From CAYFJO01 sp964343305 (lineage in GTDB: Bacteria > Planctomycetota > Planctomycetia > Pirellulales > Pirellulaceae), in NCBI GenBank assembly GCA_964343305.1, contig CAYFJO010000128.1, forward strand, positions 1 to 25,361: a stretch of 25,361 nt of DNA, written 5' to 3'. The notes under the pieces are model-generated. The model had not been told where the DNA came from, searched no databases, and saw only the letters and a list, made by a program, of their open reading frames with translations. The position numbers were made by a program, and so were the translations under genes. This document shows positions 8,221-15,294 of the stretch, piece after piece (position 1 is the first letter of the stretch; the number at the start of each line of letters is the position of its first letter).

Positions 8221-8703
8221 ATGACTCTCGGCCATCAAATCGAAAAGACAATCTCCGAGTTGGGAACGACGCATGTCATCTGGATACCAGACACGACATT
8301 AGGTCCATGGGAGCAAGCGTTGGAAACATCAGCTTCCTTCGACCTGCTGCGGGTGTGTCGTGAAGGCGAGGCTTGGCCGTTGGCTGCGGGTTTGTACTTG
8401 GGTGGCAAATCACCGTTGGTCATGATGCAGACGACGGGGCTGTTCGAGTCGGGCGACGCGCTGCGCAACGTGCTGTTCGACTTGAGAATTCCGCTGTTCG
8501 CGCTGATCGGCTACCGCAGCTACCTGGTCGAAGACTCGCCGGACACGGCTAAGAAATTCGCCGAACCGATCCTGGACGCCTGGGGACTGCGGTACGAGTT
8601 GATCAACGGCGCCAGTGACTTGCCAAAACTGGTCGACCATTATCGGGTTTGTCAGGCTGCCTGCACACCAGGTGTCGGTTTGATCGCGGAAGGAGCGATG
8701 TAA
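8221..8703 (+). CDS. ThDP-dependent decarboxylase, alpha (PYR-domain) subunit; sulfopyruvate/phosphonopyruvate decarboxylase-like
   Basis: 160-aa protein corresponding to the N-terminal pyrimidine-binding domain of thiamine-diphosphate decarboxylases, comparable to ComD (sulfopyruvate decarboxylase alpha) or the first half of phosphonopyruvate decarboxylase. The cofactor-activating glutamate lies in RVCREGEAWPLAAGLYLGGK (Glu48 or Glu50), followed by PLVMMQTTGL and LRIPLFALIGYR, a pattern shared with those families. It has no ThDP diphosphate motif of its own, which is supplied by the next gene. ATG at 8221 is selected because AAGGA lies 6 nt upstream; an upstream in-frame extension would begin inside the inverted repeat. 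Its stop overlaps the next start (TAATG), so the subunits are translationally coupled. The exact 2-oxo acid is not determinable. Confidence 0.85.
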   Translation: MTLGHQIEKTISELGTTHVIWIPDTTLGPWEQALETSASFDLLRVCREGEAWPLAAGLYLGGKSPLVMMQTTGLFESGDALRNVLFDLRIPLFALIGYRSYLVEDSPDTAKKFAEPILDAWGLRYELINGASDLPKLVDHYRVCQAACTPGVGLIAEGAM

Positions 8704-9287
8704 TGGAGACAAGCCACAGGATGACGCTGGTGGAGGCGTTGCAGGTGTTGGCCGACGTGCGCAGCAATCAGGTGGTCGTTACAACGATGAGTGCAGCGCG
8801 GCAGTGGATGCGAGAGTCGCAACATCGGCTCGATTTCCACTACGTCCCGTCGACCATGGGCGGTGGCTTCGCACTGGGACTGGGGATCGCGCTGGCACGA
8901 CCGGAGCGCGACGTGCTCGTACTCAACGGCGACGGCTGTCTGCTGATGAACCTCGGTTCGCTCGTCACCGTCGCGGTCAGCAAGGCGCAGAACTTTACAG
9001 GGATTGTCATCGACAACGGCAACTACGAAACCACCGGCGGGCAGAAACTAGTTACGAGCGACAGCTCGATCCAACTTGCGGATTTGGCTCGGGCCGCAAG
9101 ATTCGCGAGTGTCTCCCAGTTCGACAGCTTGCCAGCATGGAAAGACGGTGTGGCCGATGCTCTGGCCCAACCGGGACCGCGCTGCATCATATTGAAAGTG
9201 GCGACGGCCGCAGGCGATCATACGCTCAAACCGCCTGGCCCAATGTCCGATCGGATCATTGCGTTCCAAACCGCATTGAACAGTTGA
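8703..9287 (+). CDS. ThDP-dependent decarboxylase, beta (PP-domain) subunit; sulfopyruvate/phosphonopyruvate decarboxylase-like
   Basis: 194-aa diphosphate-binding half of a ThDP enzyme. The ThDP/Mg motif GDG (residues 76-78, in VLVLNGDGCLLMNLGSL) is followed 27-29 residues later by DNGNYETTGGQ, the expected metal-binding Asn segment. The PSTMGGGFALGLGIALARP segment before it matches sulfopyruvate decarboxylase beta (ComE) and phosphonopyruvate decarboxylase. The ATG at 8703 overlaps the preceding TAA by one base, so an alpha/beta heteromer is expected. The product would be an aldehyde plus CO2 from a substituted pyruvate. No phosphoenolpyruvate mutase, sulfolactate dehydrogenase or acetaldehyde acetyltransferase gene is adjacent, so the pathway is open. 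Right after its stop lies a decayed PP2C phosphatase end. Confidence 0.87.
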   Translation: METSHRMTLVEALQVLADVRSNQVVVTTMSAARQWMRESQHRLDFHYVPSTMGGGFALGLGIALARPERDVLVLNGDGCLLMNLGSLVTVAVSKAQNFTGIVIDNGNYETTGGQKLVTSDSSIQLADLARAARFASVSQFDSLPAWKDGVADALAQPGPRCIILKVATAAGDHTLKPPGPMSDRIIAFQTALNS

Positions 9288-9298
9288 CCGAACATTCT

Positions 9299-9447
9299 GG
9301 TATCGAGCGGATGGTCAGGATGGTGCGAGAAAACGGGGCCAAATCGGCTGCAAAATGGCTACTGCGTTGTACGATGCGATTCGCCAATTCGCCAGCGCGC
9401 GACCGCAGGACGATGATGCAACGGTCGTCATTGTCAAATTGCACTAA
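9299..9447 (+). pseudogene. C-terminal relic of a PP2C/SpoIIE-type serine phosphatase, frameshifted
   Basis: Starting 11 bp after the decarboxylase stop, one frame reads GIERMVRMVRENGAKSAAK (9299-9355), then continuing in the -1 frame from 9355 is MATALYDAIRQFASARP followed by QDDDATVVIVKLH and a TAA at 9445-9447. Joined, this matches the end of PP2C/SpoIIE/RsbU phosphatases, where an ...ER...-helix precedes a helix and the hallmark PQxDDxTxVVxK strand. The frame change falls at an AAAA run (9352-9355), as if one A were lost. Nothing of the upstream catalytic domain remains, and the fragment has no start or ribosome-binding site of its own, so I call it a remnant rather than a gene. Confidence 0.6.
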
Positions 9448-9540
9448 ACGTTCAACGGCGGGGGAATGCTTGACGGTACATTTGTGGCCGGTTAATTTGC
9501 ATCTATCCCGTTTTTGACACACCCGACCGGAGATCACGCC

Positions 9541-11148
9541 ATGCATCGTCTTCTTGCGATTACTTACGCCTTGCTTTTCTTGTTCGTCTTGATGGCGGAA
9601 AGCCGGGGAGTGGCGGAGGATTACTTTCTCACAATCGGCGGTGGCTATTCCCCGACGGGGAATCAGATTTCGCTGGAACGAAACGTGATGCTCTTTCAGG
9701 AGTTTGTTGATGAGCAATACGCCGGCGGAGCGCGGCACGATGTCTATTTCAGCGACGGCAGCGATGCCGGTCGGGACATTCAGTTCGAAGATCCCGATCT
9801 AGAGATACCGCGCGCGAACCTGTTGCTTGCACAAGTGCTTCGACAAACAAAGTATCTGCGCAACCGGTATCGAACACACGAAATCCCAGACGTCCACGGC
9901 GCGACAAGCCGCGGCAACATTGCGAAATGGTTCGACGAAGTTGGCAGCACGTTGCAAGCGGGCGATCGGCTGCTCGTCTACGTCACGGCACACGGTGGCA
10001 AGTCGACCGACAAGAAGGTGCCGCACAACACAAAGCTCTATCTTTGGAACACACAGAATGTCCAGATGAAAGAGTTTGCCGCTCATCTGGACAAGTTGCC
10101 CGAAGGTGTCGCTGTCATGACGGTGATGGTGCAGTGCTATTGCGGCGGTTTCGCCAACATCTTGTTCAACGAAGGCGATTCGAAAAAAGGCGTGGCCCGC
10201 GCGAACCGTTGCGGTTTCTTTGCCACCACGCATACGCGCCCGGCTGCCGGCTGCACACCCGACATCAACGAAGCGAACTATCACGAGTACAGCACGTATT
10301 TCTGGCAAGCCTTTCGCGGACGGACTCGCACGGGCGAACCAATCGAGCGGCCTGACTATGACGGCGACGGCGACATCGCGTTTGCCGAAGCCCATGCCTA
10401 CGCGCTGCTGACATCGACAACGGTCGACATCTCCGTCAAGACGTCAGATACGCTGTTGCGTGCGTTTAGCAAGACAAAGATCGACAAACCAAAAGATGAC
10501 AAAACGAAGAAAGAAGGCGAGAAAAAAGAGGAGCCAGGAACTGCCAGTAAGCCGCTGGTCGAATTGCTAACGGCAGATACGCCTTTTGAGGAACTGTTCC
10601 AACTCGCCTCGCCGGCCGATCAAGCGGTCCTGGGAGGCCTGTCGCTAGAGCTGGGATTAACCGAGCCTGAGCGCGCCAAACAAGCCACGGCACGAGCCGC
10701 CGAACTGATGAAGGAAAAGAAAGAACTAGACGCGCAATACAAGAAAAAGTCTGGCGAGTACAACACCGCGGCAAACAACATCCGCAAGGTGCTGATCAAC
10801 CGCTGGCCGGAATTGAACAACCGCTGGCATCCCACCACCGCCGAACTTTTGAACGACAAGTCCGACGAGTTGGTCAAGTTGATTGAGTCACACGCGGACT
10901 TCCCGAAACTCGACAAACTTCGCGGTGAAACGAAAAAACTGACCGATCAAAAGCTCGACCTGGATCGCCAATGGGTCAAGTGTCAGCGGTTGATTCGCGC
11001 TCTAGAGAACGTCGCTCTCGCGGCGAATCTTCCTCACTGCGCTCCAACGGATGTGCAAGAGCGATATCAGGCGCTCGTGGCCGCGGAATCAGGTACGTTT
11101 GGTCCACAGAAGCCCTCGGCAGCATCGAAGACGGCGGTCAATAAATGA
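9541..11148 (+). CDS. Secreted caspase/legumain-fold (clan CD-like) peptidase with EF-hand-like loop and coiled-coil tail
   Basis: 535 aa with a signal peptide (residues 1-25, hydrophobic core LLAITYALLFLFVLM). Residues about 28-290 look like a clan CD cysteine peptidase: YFLTIGGGY near the first strand, the histidine strand LLVYVTAHGGKS (His151), and the cysteine strand VMVQCYCGGFA (Cys199, spaced like CxSG of legumains). Residues 272-283, DYDGDGDIAFAE, fit a 12-residue EF-hand calcium loop. A charged Lys/Glu-rich linker (about 310-340) leads to a helical, coiled-coil-prone C-terminal region (about 385-505). The ATG at 9541 has GGAGA upstream. The stop overlaps the next gene's start by ATGA, implying coupled translation. 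Substrate and activation are unknown; calcium-dependent extracellular or periplasmic proteolysis is a reasonable inference. A pseudopeptidase cannot be excluded. Confidence 0.75.
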   Translation: MHRLLAITYALLFLFVLMAESRGVAEDYFLTIGGGYSPTGNQISLERNVMLFQEFVDEQYAGGARHDVYFSDGSDAGRDIQFEDPDLEIPRANLLLAQVLRQTKYLRNRYRTHEIPDVHGATSRGNIAKWFDEVGSTLQAGDRLLVYVTAHGGKSTDKKVPHNTKLYLWNTQNVQMKEFAAHLDKLPEGVAVMTVMVQCYCGGFANILFNEGDSKKGVARANRCGFFATTHTRPAAGCTPDINEANYHEYSTYFWQAFRGRTRTGEPIERPDYDGDGDIAFAEAHAYALLTSTTVDISVKTSDTLLRAFSKTKIDKPKDDKTKKEGEKKEEPGTASKPLVELLTADTPFEELFQLASPADQAVLGGLSLELGLTEPERAKQATARAAELMKEKKELDAQYKKKSGEYNTAANNIRKVLINRWPELNNRWHPTTAELLNDKSDELVKLIESHADFPKLDKLRGETKKLTDQKLDLDRQWVKCQRLIRALENVALAANLPHCAPTDVQERYQALVAAESGTFGPQKPSAASKTAVNK

Positions 11149-12206
11149 TACGACTCGTTTTGCTATACGTAATCGTCTTCGCGCTAAACTTTTGTTCGAT
11201 GGTTACTCTGGCAGGCGATGATATCAGCGGCAACAATGCCGCATCGCTCATTCGGCGAATCGACGCCGTCATTACGAAGATCAGATCGCGCGAGTTAAGC
11301 ACGGTGAATGACACTCCGTGGGTGATCATGCACGCCGTGATTGCATTTGAAAAGGACTTGGAAGTCGTCGATGTCGATGCGGGGAAAAAGCTCCACGCGA
11401 TTGACTACCTGTGCCAGAGCGCGAGGTTCGATGGTCAGAGAATCTTTCGGGATGACGATGGCCAACCAGTTTTGCCGACGCGCGGACTCAGCTTTGGCCT
11501 GCGTGAGTCATTCAAAGTGCAGGATCATGTCGATCAGTTTCTGATGGCGTTTGCTGACGCGAATGTGTCGTTGGATACAGCGATCGTTGCTGAGGGCGGC
11601 AGGAAGTTCACCGTGGGCGATCTGTTGAACGCGGCAAAGTTGAATGTAAAAGACGATCAAGAGCTAGGCTGGACACTTGTCGCCGTGGCAACCTATCTCT
11701 CGCTTGATGAAAAGTGGAAGGCAAGAAGCGGCGAGATTTATGACATCGAGCAACTTGTCAAACTGGCGATAAAGCGCGATCCAAGACGAGAAACGGAAGG
11801 CGGACCCCATCATCTTTATGGGGTCGCGTTCGCGTTGGACACATATCACACTCGGCATCCAGGCAGCCTTTCTGGCACGTGGGCCGAGGCGAGGTCATAC
11901 CTTGATGAATACGTTCATCAGGCAAAGGAGTTCCAGCAGGAAGACGGATCGTTTTCCGCCGCCGTGTTTCGCGCATCCCGGCGGGCAAGTTCTCCACGAC
12001 AGATGGTTTGGGCGACCGGACACACGCTGGAATGGTTCACCGTCGCGATGAACGCCGACCAGCTAGAAGAAGATTGGGTCCGTCGAGGAGTGGATTCTCT
12101 TTTGAAAACACTCGAAGAAAAGCCACTCGAAGCATTCAGCGACGGCGGTCTTTACCACGCCGCGCACGCCCTTCGACGATACAAGGAAAAGATCGGTGAC
12201 GGGTGA
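11145..12206 (+). CDS. Secreted protein of unknown function, probable alpha/alpha-toroid fold
   Basis: 353 aa with an N-terminal signal peptide (hydrophobic 3-22, cleavage near TLAG). The mature part is almost entirely helical, with repeated helix pairs and a late FQQEDGSFS segment that resembles the QxxDGSF/W motif of squalene-cyclase and prenyltransferase alpha/alpha toroids. SSPRQMVWATGHTLEWFTVA and GGLYHAAHALRRY follow and look like further toroid helices. No cyclase DxDD or prenyltransferase zinc ligands are evident, so an enzyme function is not supported; similar planctomycete proteins are uncharacterised. The ATG at 11145 overlaps the peptidase stop (ATGA), so the two are very likely made together. 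A substrate, inhibitor or partner of the peptidase is inferred from this coupling only. Confidence 0.72.
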   Translation: MIRLVLLYVIVFALNFCSMVTLAGDDISGNNAASLIRRIDAVITKIRSRELSTVNDTPWVIMHAVIAFEKDLEVVDVDAGKKLHAIDYLCQSARFDGQRIFRDDDGQPVLPTRGLSFGLRESFKVQDHVDQFLMAFADANVSLDTAIVAEGGRKFTVGDLLNAAKLNVKDDQELGWTLVAVATYLSLDEKWKARSGEIYDIEQLVKLAIKRDPRRETEGGPHHLYGVAFALDTYHTRHPGSLSGTWAEARSYLDEYVHQAKEFQQEDGSFSAAVFRASRRASSPRQMVWATGHTLEWFTVAMNADQLEEDWVRRGVDSLLKTLEEKPLEAFSDGGLYHAAHALRRYKEKIGDG

Positions 12207-12256
12207 GCCGGTCTTGCACATCGGATTAACGGACCACCTCGAATTGGGAGAGAAGC

Positions 12257-13747
12257 ATGCAACCGATCCCGCAGTTCATCGTGCTGGGCGTCCTGGCCGG
12301 TGCCTTAACCGCAATCGCGGATGATGAGGCCGCAATTCACAAACTGGAAGCCCGACTCAACAAAGCTGTCGTGGAAGGAGACGTAGCGACGTTCGATCGG
12401 CTGTTCGCTGCTGACCTCACGCACGGGAGTCAGTCGGGTCGCTTTCGCACAAAGGCCGAATGGATGAAAGGCAAGGTGCAAGGCAAGAGCAGCTACGTGG
12501 GCTTTGATTCGGAAGGGTTGCAGGTGCGAGTGAGCGGAGACACCGCGATTGTCACCGGGCTGTCGAAACCAAAATGGCGTGAGTCTGACGGAGCCATTGC
12601 ATCAGGCCAGTTCCGCTTTCTGCGAATCTGGTCAAAGCGTAACGGTTCGTGGCAGGTTGTCGCGTTTCAATCGACGAGGGTGGAGCGTGGAGGGTCGAAG
12701 GTTGAGGGCCAGAAGCCTGCTTCCTCTCAACCCTCAACTCTCAACCCTCAACTCGCTCTCGGCATGGACGACCCGCCGGCAACCAAAGAATTCGGGATCA
12801 AAGACGACCGACCGTATCTTGGCGGCAAGCAGATCGAAATCTGGGGCCTGCGCTGCGGCAACGCACTTTTCAGTCAGGGCGTCACCGAGCGGCACGTCCG
12901 CAATCTCGACAACATGGTGGCTCACGGCATCAATTGCATCGGCGTTTACGTTCAAGGAAGCAACGGCGGGCATCCTGATCCTGAAGGCGGGCGCAACGGC
13001 TACACGGGAGACGGCCAACTCAAGCCCGACTTTGTCCGCCGACTGGAATGGCTCGTCCGTGAAGCGGACCAGCGTGGCATGGTCGTGATGGTCGGCTTGT
13101 TTTCACCTCGCAAGGATCAAGACGTCAAGGACGAAGCCGCCGCGCAGCAGGCCATCGAGGAAACCGCGAAGTTCCTTGTCCGCCGAAAGCTGAACAACGT
13201 CTTCTGCGATATCATGCACGAATACAGCCATTCGCGGATCGACCACGACATCTTTCGCGAGCCAGATGGGGCCGAGAAAAAAGCAATGTTGACGAAGTGG
13301 TTCAAGAAGTTCGCACCGAACATCGAAGCAGGAATCTGTCCAACCTACAAGTCAAATACGGCCGACGAGTATCCCGGCATGGAAGTGCGGATCATCCAAA
13401 AGGAACACTCGATTCCGAAAACAGGCTTCGTCGTCAACGTCGAGACCCAACGCCACGACGCCTATTCGAACGACGGCAAGTTTGAGGCCGACGAGTTTCC
13501 AATTTTTCTCGGTTACTTTAAGCAATACGCTGCCGCCCAAAACGCCTGTATGTTGTTCCACAGCGGCTGGTGCCAAGGCATCACCAATGGCAGCGGCACC
13601 GGCCCCAATCCCGAAATGGGTGGTTATGGCAAGAGCGAAAACGACCGTGGCATCCGCTTTTATTACGAATGGGTCCGCGACAACATCGGCCGCTATGAAT
13701 ATCCAAGGCATGTGAAGAAGGGTGGAGAGTCGAAGGTTGAGGGTTGA
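12257..13747 (+). CDS. Secreted fusion: NTF2-like (DUF4440/SnoaL-type) domain plus glycosidase-like TIM-barrel domain, joined by repeat-encoded linker
   Basis: 496 aa. Signal peptide residues 1-21 (cleavage near AIA-DDE), then an NTF2-like fold at about 24-140 (AAIHKLEARLNKAVVEGD, GDTAIVTGLSK, FRFLRIWSKRNGSWQVVAFQ), typical of DUF4440. Residues 142-168 are encoded by an inverted heptamer repeat and read as low-complexity linker (GGSKVEG, SSQPSTLNPQLALG). Residues about 175-488 look like a TIM-barrel glycoside-hydrolase domain: EIWGLRCGNALF, NMVAHGINCIGVYVQG, DIMHEYSH and VVNVETQRHD offer acidic candidates at barrel-strand ends, but I cannot name the family. The final residues (KKGGESKVEG) and the TGA stop also come from a repeat array, so the native C-terminus has been replaced. 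Start ATG has GGGAGAGAAG upstream. The domain pairing may have arisen by repeat insertion or recombination. Confidence 0.75.
   Translation: MQPIPQFIVLGVLAGALTAIADDEAAIHKLEARLNKAVVEGDVATFDRLFAADLTHGSQSGRFRTKAEWMKGKVQGKSSYVGFDSEGLQVRVSGDTAIVTGLSKPKWRESDGAIASGQFRFLRIWSKRNGSWQVVAFQSTRVERGGSKVEGQKPASSQPSTLNPQLALGMDDPPATKEFGIKDDRPYLGGKQIEIWGLRCGNALFSQGVTERHVRNLDNMVAHGINCIGVYVQGSNGGHPDPEGGRNGYTGDGQLKPDFVRRLEWLVREADQRGMVVMVGLFSPRKDQDVKDEAAAQQAIEETAKFLVRRKLNNVFCDIMHEYSHSRIDHDIFREPDGAEKKAMLTKWFKKFAPNIEAGICPTYKSNTADEYPGMEVRIIQKEHSIPKTGFVVNVETQRHDAYSNDGKFEADEFPIFLGYFKQYAAAQNACMLFHSGWCQGITNGSGTGPNPEMGGYGKSENDRGIRFYYEWVRDNIGRYEYPRHVKKGGESKVEG
12678..12754. repeat. Converging RRGTYGA heptamer arrays (short hairpin form) inside a coding sequence
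   Basis: Left array: GGGTGGA, GCGTGGA, GGGTCGA, AGGTTGA (12678-12705), then GGG. Right array in reverse orientation: four heptamers TCAACCC, TCAACTC, TCAACCC, TCAACTC (12727-12754). The arms pair imperfectly (about 16 of 20 in the best block) with an 18-22 nt loop. The whole unit is in frame with the surrounding gene and encodes its interdomain linker. The left side matches the array at 13722 at 21 of 22 positions (GTGGAGRGTCGAAGGTTGAG core), showing common origin. Confidence 0.88.
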
Positions 13748-13780
13748 GAAGGGTTGAGAGTTGAAGGTTGAGAGTAGAGG
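13722..13780 (+). repeat. Left heptamer array of the four-helix-bundle cassette
   Basis: Tandem heptamers GAGTCGA, AGGTTGA, GGGTTGA, then after a GA slip GGGTTGA, GAGTTGA, AGGTTGA, GAGTAGA. It supplies the last codons and the TGA stop (13745-13747) of the upstream glycosidase-like gene and ends just before the AAGGAAGGA ribosome-binding site of the four-helix-bundle gene. Positions 13737-13768 pair with 14203-14231: 28 of the 29 bases of the right arm match, with a 3-nt bulge on the left. Confidence 0.9.
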
Positions 13781-13795
13781 GAAGGAAGGACAGTT

Positions 13796-14161
13796 GTGTT
13801 TGGATTTGAGAAACTTGAGGTGTGGCAGATGGCGGTTGAGTTCGCGTATGAGATTTACCGTGTTACAGCGAAGTTTCCGAGCGATGAGAGGTTCGGGCTG
13901 ACGAGCCAGTTGCGACGAGCCGCCGTGTCCATCTCGTCGAATGTTGCCGAAGGGAGTAGTCGCTTGTCGAAAGTTGATTTCGCGCGTTTTGTAGAGATTG
14001 CCTACGGGTCGCTGATGGAATGCGTATCGCAATTACACGTCGCGAAACGTCAGGGCTTTGTTGACGAAGCCAGCTTCAGCCAACTTCTCCAGGCGGCAGA
14101 TCGCTTGTCGCGCATGTCGAGCGGCTTGCGAGCGAGTCTCTTCAAGGAGAAGCTTCAATGA
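13796..14161 (+). CDS. Four-helix-bundle protein (23S rRNA intervening-sequence / S23 family)
   Basis: 121-aa, all-helical protein of the four-helix-bundle family found in 23S rRNA intervening sequences (TIGR02436-type), distantly related to Avd of diversity-generating retroelements. Family hallmarks are the start FGFEKLEVWQMAVEFA, the helix-2/3 turn RRAAVSISSNVAEGSSR, and FARFVEIAYGSLMECVSQL. Full length for the family. GTG start at 13796 with AAGGAAGGA about 5 nt upstream. The gene fills the space between two inverted heptamer arrays, and its 3' end carries AAGGAG, which serves as the ribosome-binding site of the next gene; the ATGA overlap couples them. Known members bind nucleic acid in some contexts, but no enzymatic activity is established. 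No rRNA or reverse transcriptase is nearby. Confidence 0.88.
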   Translation: MFGFEKLEVWQMAVEFAYEIYRVTAKFPSDERFGLTSQLRRAAVSISSNVAEGSSRLSKVDFARFVEIAYGSLMECVSQLHVAKRQGFVDEASFSQLLQAADRLSRMSSGLRASLFKEKLQ

Positions 14162-15294
14162 CCGGCCCTCAACACTCATCCCTCGACCCTCAACCATCCC
14201 ACACCCTCAACTCTCAACCTTCAACCCTCAATAACTTCCGTTTCGGTATCGAGGCCGAGTTTATGCTCGCCGACGCCAAGACGTTTCGACCGCTTTGGCA
14301 TCAGGACGTCACGTTCGATGATTTGAACGAAGGCCTCGAGTCGATTCCGTTCGATGATTTGCCACCGATTGACGGACTGGATTTGGAACCGCCCCACAAC
14401 AAGTTGATGCCGTTTGCGGTGGAAGGTTATCACGTACCGGCACCAGACCTCAGTCCGATCGATCTGCTCCCCAAGGGCATCGAAATCCGCACGCCGGTTT
14501 GTTCGTCGATCGACGAATGTCTGGATTGCCTGCAAACGCTGCACGACCGATTGCAAACCGCGCTGGACGAACGAGCGTACTGTCTGGTTTCCCTCTCACA
14601 CCATCCGACCCAGCACCACTTCGAAGGCCCGCAGAATAAACGGCGATACGATTACTGGCAGTGGGCAATGGAAGTGATGGTCACGTATGGACCGGACATT
14701 AACATCAGTCTTCCACCCGAATTGAACGAGCAGCTTGACACGGCCGACCTGCACGCCAAAGTCAACTACTATTCACCGGCACTTGCCGCGTTGACACTGG
14801 CATCGCCACTTTATCGCGGCGATCTGTGGCGAATTCGTGGACAGATCGGCAAGTCGATTCGCACCTATCGACGCAGTGTGATCGCCCCAGCGATCGAACT
14901 TCACCCAGAAGAAAACGGGCGGCTGGAGTTCAAACTGTTCGAAGCCACAAACCGGCTCGATGATTATCACGGTTTCTTCTTGCTTTGGCTCGCCGTGGTG
15001 CTGGATGATGAATTGGCAGGTCGAGCAAGCGAGCAGTCGCGAATCTATGATCTTGGATCCGTCGCCCGGGATGGATTGGAAGCCGACACTATTCGACCCC
15101 GCGCAACCGAAATTCTTCGTCAAGCACCAGACGTTCTTGACCGTCACGGATTCGATGTACAGCCGTTGGATGAATTCGTGCGGCGGCTGGAAACCAACCG
15201 ACTTCCTTGCGACGATATTGTGGACCAGTTCAACCAAGCGCGTTCGGTCGCCGATGTCCTTCGCACTCGAAGCGGGTTGAAGGTTGACGGTTGA
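14158..15294 (+). CDS. GCS2-family carboxylate-amine ligase (glutamate-cysteine ligase-like, YbdK type)
   Basis: 378-aa ATP-grasp-like ligase of the GCS2 family; E. coli YbdK (about 372 aa) is the reference and has weak gamma-glutamylcysteine-forming activity. The family opening is FRFGIEAEFMLAD (residues 27-39), where the Glu residues bind Mg-ATP. Later conserved blocks include LLPKGIEIRTPVCSSID, LSHHPTQHHFEGPQNKRRYD, INISLP and RLEFKLFEATNRL. The first 26 residues (QHSSLDPQPSHTLNSQPSTL and neighbours) are encoded by a heptamer repeat and the last four (KVDG) plus the TGA stop by another, so both ends of this gene are repeat-derived. No other start can precede FRFGIEAE. The ribosome-binding site AAGGAG lies inside the four-helix-bundle gene. 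Likely substrates are amino acids (thiol or gamma-glutamyl metabolism); unproven. Confidence 0.87.
   Translation: MTGPQHSSLDPQPSHTLNSQPSTLNNFRFGIEAEFMLADAKTFRPLWHQDVTFDDLNEGLESIPFDDLPPIDGLDLEPPHNKLMPFAVEGYHVPAPDLSPIDLLPKGIEIRTPVCSSIDECLDCLQTLHDRLQTALDERAYCLVSLSHHPTQHHFEGPQNKRRYDYWQWAMEVMVTYGPDINISLPPELNEQLDTADLHAKVNYYSPALAALTLASPLYRGDLWRIRGQIGKSIRTYRRSVIAPAIELHPEENGRLEFKLFEATNRLDDYHGFFLLWLAVVLDDELAGRASEQSRIYDLGSVARDGLEADTIRPRATEILRQAPDVLDRHGFDVQPLDEFVRRLETNRLPCDDIVDQFNQARSVADVLRTRSGLKVDG
14166..14232 (-). repeat. Right heptamer array of the four-helix-bundle cassette, forming the N-terminus of the GCS2-type ligase
   Basis: Read on the minus strand it contains heptamers GGGTTGA, AGGTTGA, GAGTTGA, then after a short non-unit stretch TGGTTGA, GGGTCGA, GGGATGA and GTGTTGA. 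Bases 14203-14231 pair with 13737-13768 of the left array, closing a ~495-bp inverted-repeat unit. On the plus strand it has no stop in the reading frame of the ligase and encodes Ser/Pro/Gln/Leu/Asn/Thr-rich residues 4-25 of that protein. Confidence 0.88.

Noticed and set aside
9256..9738. 160-codon minus-strand open frame across the decarboxylase-peptidase gap
   Set aside because: Overlaps the phosphatase relic and the start of the peptidase gene in antisense; no start signal or recognisable motif.
13796..14161. Accessory protein (Avd) of a diversity-generating retroelement
   Set aside because: The fold is related, but no reverse transcriptase, template repeat or variable repeat was found in the window.
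13796..14161. Intervening sequence inside a 23S rRNA gene
   Set aside because: No rRNA sequence is present on either side; both flanks are protein genes.
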